A stretch of 64,000 nt of DNA from Blautia sp. XA-2221 (lineage in GTDB: Bacteria; Bacillota; Clostridia; Lachnospirales; Lachnospiraceae). The stretch is from contig NZ_JAJQXX010000003.1 in assembly GCF_028767025.1 (NCBI RefSeq), forward strand, positions 186,001 through 250,000, read 5' to 3'. Below the pieces are notes generated by a model. The model was not told the DNA's origin and did not search any database. It was given only the letters and a program-made list of their open reading frames with translations. Shown here piece by piece: positions 59,119 through 64,000 of this stretch. Numbering within the stretch: position 1 is the stretch's first letter; each line of letters opens with the position of its first letter. The translations under genes were made by a program, and so were the position numbers.

Positions 59119-60366
59119 ATGAAAGTAAAGAAAGTTCTGGGTGTGGCTTTATGTGCGGCAATGGTAGGATCAATGGCTGTTCCGGCGGTAACAGTGCAGG
59201 CGGCAGATGATACTCTGGTATACTGGTCCATGTGGGAGTCTACAGAGCCACAGGGAAAAATAATCCAGGAAGCGGTTGATGCTTATACCGAAGAAACCGG
59301 TGTAAAGGTAGATCTTCAGTTTAAGGGACGTACCGGAAACCGTGAGGCTCTCCAGCCGGCTTTGGACGGAGGTACTCAGATTGATATTTTTGACGAGGAT
59401 ATTGACCGTGTAAATGGTATGTATGCAAAATATCTTCTTGATCTGGAAGATATGGTAAAAGAATCCGGATATGAAGAAACTGCAATCCCAGGTCTGATGG
59501 CAGCATGCCGTGACGCTGGCGGCGGCACACTGAAAACAATCCCATATCAGCCGAACGTATTTGCATTCTTCTACAACAAAGATCTGTTCGAGCAGGCAGG
59601 AATCGAAAAAGAGCCTACTACATGGGCAGAGTTCCTGGATGTATGCCAGAAACTGAAAGATGCTGGAATCACACCAATGACAATGGATGATGCCTATGCT
59701 ACATCCGTAATCGGATATCACCTTGCAAGACTGGTTGGCGAGGACAAAGTTGTTGAGATCGTTACAGAAGGCAAATGGGATGACCCGGCAGTTCTTCAGA
59801 TGGCACAGGATATTGAAGAACTTGCAAGCAAGGGATACTATTCTGAGATGGTTGGTTCCAACGTATGGCCGGCAGGTCAGAACACAGAACTTGCTCTTGG
59901 AACAGCTGCTATGTATCTGAATGGCTCCTGGCTTCCAAACGAGGTTAAGGATATGGCAGGCGAAGACTTTAAATGGGGCTGCTTCGCATATCCGGAGCTT
60001 GAAAACGGTGCAAACGGAATCGAGACAAACAACTTTGGCGCACAGGTATTCGGCATCAACAAAGATACCAAAATGCCTCAGGAAGCATTTGATCTGATCA
60101 AATTCATCACAACAGGCGAATATGATAAGAAACTTGCAGAGGCTTCTGTAGGTATTCCGGCAGATACAACAAACACAGAATGGCCGGCAATGGTTGAGTG
60201 TGCAAAACCGGTTATCGAGCAGAGCACAGGTCGTTTCACATGGGCAGCCGGTGTTGAAACAAATGTAGATATGACTCCGGTTATCAAAGAAAACTTTATC
60301 AAACTGATGGCAGGCTCCATGACTGCAGATGAGTTTGTAGCAGCAATGCAGGAAGCTGCAAAATAA
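59119..60366 (+). CDS. Extracellular sugar-binding protein of an ABC importer
   Basis: CUT1-type binding protein of 415 residues. The signal peptide ends near VTVQAADDT (signal peptidase I type, no lipobox cysteine). The mature protein begins with TLVYWSMWES, and IPYQPNVFAFFYNKDLFEQAG is typical. ATG 59119 has AGGAGGT upstream. With the downstream nucleotidyltransferase and NahK genes, a lacto-/galacto-N-biose-type disaccharide is a reasonable substrate guess. Confidence 0.93.
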   Translation: MKVKKVLGVALCAAMVGSMAVPAVTVQAADDTLVYWSMWESTEPQGKIIQEAVDAYTEETGVKVDLQFKGRTGNREALQPALDGGTQIDIFDEDIDRVNGMYAKYLLDLEDMVKESGYEETAIPGLMAACRDAGGGTLKTIPYQPNVFAFFYNKDLFEQAGIEKEPTTWAEFLDVCQKLKDAGITPMTMDDAYATSVIGYHLARLVGEDKVVEIVTEGKWDDPAVLQMAQDIEELASKGYYSEMVGSNVWPAGQNTELALGTAAMYLNGSWLPNEVKDMAGEDFKWGCFAYPELENGANGIETNNFGAQVFGINKDTKMPQEAFDLIKFITTGEYDKKLAEASVGIPADTTNTEWPAMVECAKPVIEQSTGRFTWAAGVETNVDMTPVIKENFIKLMAGSMTADEFVAAMQEAAK

Positions 60367-60383
60367 TAAATAAGTAATGTAGA

Positions 60384-60419
60384 GATGGTGGCATCGTTCA
60401 TACGCTGCCACCGTCTTTT
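60384..60419 (+). terminator. Hairpin between binding protein and permease genes
   Basis: GATGGTGGCA (60384-60393) pairs with TGCCACCGTC (60406-60415), with one G-U pair, a 12-base loop and TTTT after it. It is the third hairpin in the window placed between a binding protein gene and its permeases. Confidence 0.7.
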
Positions 60420-60453
60420 CTTTTGGGGAAATCCGTAAGAGGAGGAAACGATA

Positions 60454-61359
60454 TTGAAGAAAAACAAGACAATGATTGTTGTATTTCTGACACCGGCAGT
60501 GCTTCTGTTTCTGGGAATTTTTCTGTATCCGATACTGAAAACCATTCTCATGAGCTTTTTCAAGATTGAAGGTGTTACAGATGCAATGAATCTGTGGGAG
60601 TTTGTGGGATTTGAAAACTATGCAAAGCTTATTAATACCAGTCTTTTCCAGACAGCATGTTTTAACCTGTTCCGTATCTGGTTCTTTGGCGGACTGATTG
60701 TTATGTCCTTGTCACTTCTTTTTGCCGTTATTCTTACAAGCGGGATTCGAGGCAAGAAATTTTTCCGTGCTATTATCTACATGCCTAATATTGTAAGTGC
60801 AGTTGCTCTTGCAACCATGTGGCTTCAGTATGTATACAGCCCACGGTTTGGTCTTCTTAAAAACTTTTTCTCTGCCCTTCATCTGGATGGGCTGGCAAGC
60901 ACTCAGTGGCTGGATAATGAACATAAATTCATGGCTCTGCTGCTGGCATACTGCTTTGGTATGGTTGGATATCATATGCTGATCTGGCTTTCCGGTATTG
61001 AGCGTATCAGTCCGGAATACTACGAGGCAGCCACAATTGACGGCGCTAATAAAATGGCGCAGTTCCGTTATATGACGCTTCCTCTTCTGAAGGGTGTGTT
61101 TAAAACAAATATCACTATGTGGTCCGTAAGCTCTGTAGGCTTTTTCGTATGGTCTCAGCTGTTCTCCAATGTAACGGCAGATACTCAGACCATTACGCCT
61201 TATGTATATATGTACATGCAGATCTTTGGCGGAGGAAATACAGTAACCGAGCGTAATTCAGGTCTTGGAGCTGCCATTGGTGTTCTTCTGAGCTTATGTG
61301 TGGTACTTGTATTTACTGTATGTAACAAAGCGATCAAAGATGATGATTTAGAATTTTAG
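60454..61359 (+). CDS. Sugar ABC transporter permease (MalF/UgpA type)
   Basis: Channel subunit of 301 residues with six predicted helices. The EAA loop is YEAATIDGANKMAQFRYMTL. It starts with TTG at 60454, supported by GAGGAGG 8 bases upstream and the normal N-terminus (MKKNKTMIVVFLTPAVLLF). Confidence 0.92.
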   Translation: MKKNKTMIVVFLTPAVLLFLGIFLYPILKTILMSFFKIEGVTDAMNLWEFVGFENYAKLINTSLFQTACFNLFRIWFFGGLIVMSLSLLFAVILTSGIRGKKFFRAIIYMPNIVSAVALATMWLQYVYSPRFGLLKNFFSALHLDGLASTQWLDNEHKFMALLLAYCFGMVGYHMLIWLSGIERISPEYYEAATIDGANKMAQFRYMTLPLLKGVFKTNITMWSVSSVGFFVWSQLFSNVTADTQTITPYVYMYMQIFGGGNTVTERNSGLGAAIGVLLSLCVVLVFTVCNKAIKDDDLEF

Positions 61360-61371
61360 GAGGTGCATGCT

Positions 61372-62256
61372 ATGGCAAAGACAAAGGAAAGGGAGCCGCG
61401 TCGCCCGTTTAACTGGAAAAAAGAGCTGAAGCTGGCACCTGGATATATTATTATTCTTCTCTGGGTTATTTTTACAATTGTACTTCTGGGCTGGGTGTTC
61501 TGTGCCAGCTTTTCCACAACTGCGGAAATTTTCCAGGGAAAGGCGCTGAAATTTGAAACAGGTCTTCATTTTGAAAATTACGCAAAAGCATGGAATGGAT
61601 CCGGTGTTGCAGGATTTTTCGGAAACTCACTTCTGTATTCTGTTGTTTCCTGTTTTGCACTGATCGTAATCTGCGCCCCGGCAGCCTATGTATTGTCAAG
61701 ATTTGAATTTATCGCAAATAAATTTATCCAGACAAGCTTTGTATCCGCAATGGGCGTTCCGGCTATCATGGTAGTTCTTCCATTGTTCAGTATTATTTCC
61801 GGTATGGGAATTCTGAACAACATTCCTCTTGCAAAAGGAACACTGATCCTTTTATATGTGGGAATCAATGTGCCATATACAACGATTTTCCTCTTAACGT
61901 TTTTCTGTAATATTTCCAAAACTTATGAGGAAGCCGCAGCCATTGACGGATGCCCTCCGATGAGAACTTTCTGGAAGATCATGTTCCCAATGGCACAGTC
62001 CGGTATTGTAACAGTGACAATCTTTAATTTTATTAATATATGGAATGAATATTTCCTGTCCCTGATTTTTGCAAGTTCCGACAAGCTGAAACCGGTAGCG
62101 CCCGGTCTGTACGGAATGATCAATTCTATGAAATATACGGGCGACTGGGCAGGTATGTTCGCCGCAGTTATTATTGTGTTCCTGCCGACCTTTATTCTCT
62201 ACATTTTCCTGTCAGAGAAGATCATCGGCGGTGTAACAGGCGGAATTAAAGGTTGA
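61372..62256 (+). CDS. Sugar ABC transporter permease (MalG/UgpE type)
   Basis: Partner channel subunit of 294 residues. The EAA loop is EEAAAIDGCPPMRTFWKIMF, followed by FNFINIWNEYFLSL. ATG 61372 has AGGAGG 8 bases upstream; an in-frame GTG at 61363 overlaps that site. Confidence 0.93.
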   Translation: MAKTKEREPRRPFNWKKELKLAPGYIIILLWVIFTIVLLGWVFCASFSTTAEIFQGKALKFETGLHFENYAKAWNGSGVAGFFGNSLLYSVVSCFALIVICAPAAYVLSRFEFIANKFIQTSFVSAMGVPAIMVVLPLFSIISGMGILNNIPLAKGTLILLYVGINVPYTTIFLLTFFCNISKTYEEAAAIDGCPPMRTFWKIMFPMAQSGIVTVTIFNFINIWNEYFLSLIFASSDKLKPVAPGLYGMINSMKYTGDWAGMFAAVIIVFLPTFILYIFLSEKIIGGVTGGIKG

Positions 62257-62279
62257 TCAAGAAAGGAGCAGAAATTATT

Positions 62280-63212
62280 ATGAAAAAACCGGTATTAGTA
62301 GTTATGGCAGCTGGAATGGGAAGCCGCTACGGTGGTCTGAAACAGATCGATCCCATTGACAGAGAAGGCCATATCATTATGGACTTTTCCATTTATGATG
62401 CTGTAAAAGCAGGATTTGAAAAAGTAGTGTTTATCATTAAAAAAGAAAATGAAGAAGACTTCCGTAAAGCTATCGGAGATCGTCTCAGCAAACAGATCCA
62501 GGTTGCTTATGTGTTCCAGGATCTTCATAATCTTCCGGAAGGCTACGAGGTTCCGGAAGGAAGAGTAAAACCCTGGGGAACCGGTCATGCGGTTCTGAGC
62601 TGTATTGACGAGGTTGACGGTCCTTTTGCAGTTATCAACGCAGACGATTATTATGGAAGCCATGCATTTAAAATGGCATATGATTTTCTGGCAGAAAACC
62701 AGGATGATGAAAATCTTTACAGATATATGATGGTTGGTTACAAGCTGGAGAATACGCTGACAGACAATGGTCATGTAGCAAGAGGCGTTTGTGTTACTGA
62801 TGAGGAAGATCATCTTCTGAAGATCAATGAGCGTACTCATATTGAGAAGCATGGAGAGGGCACTGCCTATACAGAGGATGACGGAGCTACCTGGACCATG
62901 CTTCCGGAGGGAAGTACAGTTTCCATGAATATGTGGGGATTTTCTGCAAGTATCCTGAAAGAACTGAAAGCACGTTTTGCGGCATTCCTTGATGAGAATC
63001 TGGAGAAGAATCCGCTGAAGTGCGAGTATTTTCTTCCGTTTGTAGTGGATGAGCTTCTTCAGGAGAAAAAAGCCACAGTCAAGGTGCTGAAATCCGAGGA
63101 TAAATGGTATGGAGTTACCTACAAAGAGGACAAGCCTGTTGTTATGGCAGCAGTGCAGAGCCTGAAAGATCAGGGGCTCTATCCGCAGAACTTATGGGAG
63201 GAGAACAAGTAA
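62280..63212 (+). CDS. Sugar-1-phosphate nucleotidyltransferase
   Basis: Predicted NTP-transferase of 310 residues that would activate a sugar-1-phosphate to a nucleotide sugar. The N-terminal nucleotide-binding motif is VVMAAGMGSRYGGLKQ, the metal-site region is FAVINADDYYG, and KPWGTGHAVLSC is a substrate loop. ATG 62280 follows GAAAGGAG. It sits between the importer and nahK. Uridylyltransferases lie beside nahK in lacto-N-biose operons of bifidobacteria, so a HexNAc-1-phosphate or galactose-1-phosphate substrate is plausible. Confidence 0.88.
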   Translation: MKKPVLVVMAAGMGSRYGGLKQIDPIDREGHIIMDFSIYDAVKAGFEKVVFIIKKENEEDFRKAIGDRLSKQIQVAYVFQDLHNLPEGYEVPEGRVKPWGTGHAVLSCIDEVDGPFAVINADDYYGSHAFKMAYDFLAENQDDENLYRYMMVGYKLENTLTDNGHVARGVCVTDEEDHLLKINERTHIEKHGEGTAYTEDDGATWTMLPEGSTVSMNMWGFSASILKELKARFAAFLDENLEKNPLKCEYFLPFVVDELLQEKKATVKVLKSEDKWYGVTYKEDKPVVMAAVQSLKDQGLYPQNLWEENK

Positions 63213-63214
63213 TA

Positions 63215-64000
63215 GTGAATGCGATTCAGAAAGAAGTAATAAGTAAGTTTAACTTTCCGGGAGAGGTAGTAGAATGTGTTACCTACGGAAGCGGACACAT
63301 TAATGATACATATCGTCTTACAGTCAAAACACCGGGCGGACAGGAAAAGCATTTTATTCTCCAGAGAATGAATAAAAGCATTTTTACAAAGCCGGTAGAG
63401 CTTATGGAGAACGTGCAGGGGGTTACCGCATGGCTCCGCAAAAAGATCCGGGAAAACGGCGGTGATGTGGAAAGAGAAACTCTGAATGTGGTAAATGATA
63501 CGGATGGAAATCCTTATTATGTGGACTCAGAGGGAGAATACTGGAGAGTTTATCTTTTTATTGAGGGAGCTACCAGCTATGATATGGTAAAGGACGACAA
63601 TGACTTTTACCAGAGTGCAGTTGCCTTTGGACATTTTCAGAGACTTCTTGCAGATTATCCTGCTGAGACTCTTCATGAAACCATTGTGGATTTCCATAAT
63701 ACGGTTGACCGTTTTGCAAAATTCAAGGCAGCAGTTGAGGCGGACAGTGAAGGACGCGCCGCATCCGTACAGGAGGAGATCAGATTTGTTCTTGACAGAG
63801 AAGAGCTGGCTCATACTCTGTGTGATCTGCAGGATGCAGGAAAGATTCCTCTTCGTGTAACTCACAATGATACAAAGCTGAATAATATTATGATTGATGA
63901 TGAAACAGGCAAGGCAATCTGCGTCATTGATCTTGATACAGTTATGCCGGGACTTTCTGTAAATGATTTCGGTGATTCCATTCGTTTCGGAGCAAGTACG
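63215..64000 (+). CDS. nahK: N-acetylhexosamine 1-kinase NahK-like (3' end cut by window)
   Basis: Anomeric kinase of the aminoglycoside-phosphotransferase fold that makes N-acetylhexosamine-1-phosphate. The 262 codons present carry YGSGHINDTYRL (nucleotide loop), the catalytic loop VTHNDTKLNNIMID and the metal-binding VIDLDTVMPG, which match NahK closely. It starts with GTG 63215, 2 bases after the previous stop, with GGGAGGAGA upstream. The frame runs open off the right edge. A lacto-N-biose phosphorylase gene next to it would be expected but is not in view. Confidence 0.88.
   Translation, partial: MNAIQKEVISKFNFPGEVVECVTYGSGHINDTYRLTVKTPGGQEKHFILQRMNKSIFTKPVELMENVQGVTAWLRKKIRENGGDVERETLNVVNDTDGNPYYVDSEGEYWRVYLFIEGATSYDMVKDDNDFYQSAVAFGHFQRLLADYPAETLHETIVDFHNTVDRFAKFKAAVEADSEGRAASVQEEIRFVLDREELAHTLCDLQDAGKIPLRVTHNDTKLNNIMIDDETGKAICVIDLDTVMPGLSVNDFGDSIRFGAST

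Noticed and set aside
59170-60411. Open frame of 413 codons on the minus strand, rich in Cys and His
   Set aside because: It is antisense to the sugar-binding protein gene; its composition is what the mirror image of that gene gives.
1-64000. CRISPR arrays, tRNA or rRNA genes, riboswitches
   Set aside because: I saw no regularly spaced repeats, tRNA cloverleaf sequences, rRNA segments or conserved riboswitch cores in the gaps; a covariance model search would be needed to exclude them fully.

Overview
The window looks like chromosome of a gut Lachnospiraceae bacterium (Clostridia, low-GC Gram-positive; Blautia or a relative is my guess). The signs are strong AGGAGG-type ribosome binding sites, the lon-engB and ecfA1-ecfA2-ecfT-truA gene orders, many YesM/YesN-type two-component systems, and several carbohydrate importers of the binding protein plus two permeases type. 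I see no rRNA, tRNA, prophage, insertion sequence or CRISPR array. Coding density is high. Both window edges cut a gene: lon at the left and an N-acetylhexosamine kinase at the right.

Region 1 (1-6.7 kb) is housekeeping: the end of lon, engB, the energy-coupling module of ECF vitamin/metal importers, truA, a NYN-domain nuclease with an OST-HTH domain, and a cation exporter. Region 2 (6.7-25.5 kb) is a glycan island. It has two importer sets, two YesM/YesN sensor-regulator pairs, one stand-alone lipoprotein binding protein that probably belongs to a three-component sensor, a GH123-type glycoside hydrolase, a Gfo/Idh oxidoreductase and a GNAT-like protein. Region 3 (25.7-37 kb) holds an ABC-F protein, a large membrane protein of unknown function, glycogen branching enzyme next to a TetR regulator, and a sensor kinase/regulator/ABC exporter module of the peptide-antibiotic resistance kind.

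Region 4 (37-48 kb) has the most unusual gene: a TetM/EF-G-like translational GTPase fused to a YacP/Rae1-type ribonuclease domain. Its promoter, its Shine-Dalgarno sequence and an upstream terminator all overlap in one hairpin. A PfkB-type sugar-phosphate kinase, an Rpn-type nuclease, a BceAB-like exporter with a divergent LytTR regulator/kinase pair, and a GreA-like factor follow. Region 5 (48-52 kb) is a phosphate unit: a Na/Pi cotransporter with a PhoU domain, then a PhoB/PhoR-type pair, with a Pho-box-like repeat in front of the transporter. Region 6 (52-64 kb) is a second glycan island. It has an AraC regulator, importer, small membrane protein and GH95-like hydrolase, then a second importer with a sugar nucleotidyltransferase and NahK, the latter known from lacto-/galacto-N-biose use.

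Read together, the two islands suggest foraging on host glycans (GalNAc- and fucose-containing mucin or milk-type sugars). No importer ATPase lies in the window, so all four complete importers probably share an MsmX-type ATPase encoded elsewhere. Many intergenic regions carry readable direct or inverted repeats placed where the neighbouring regulators should bind; these are listed as sites and findings. All functions are inferred from sequence motifs read by eye; no database search was run.
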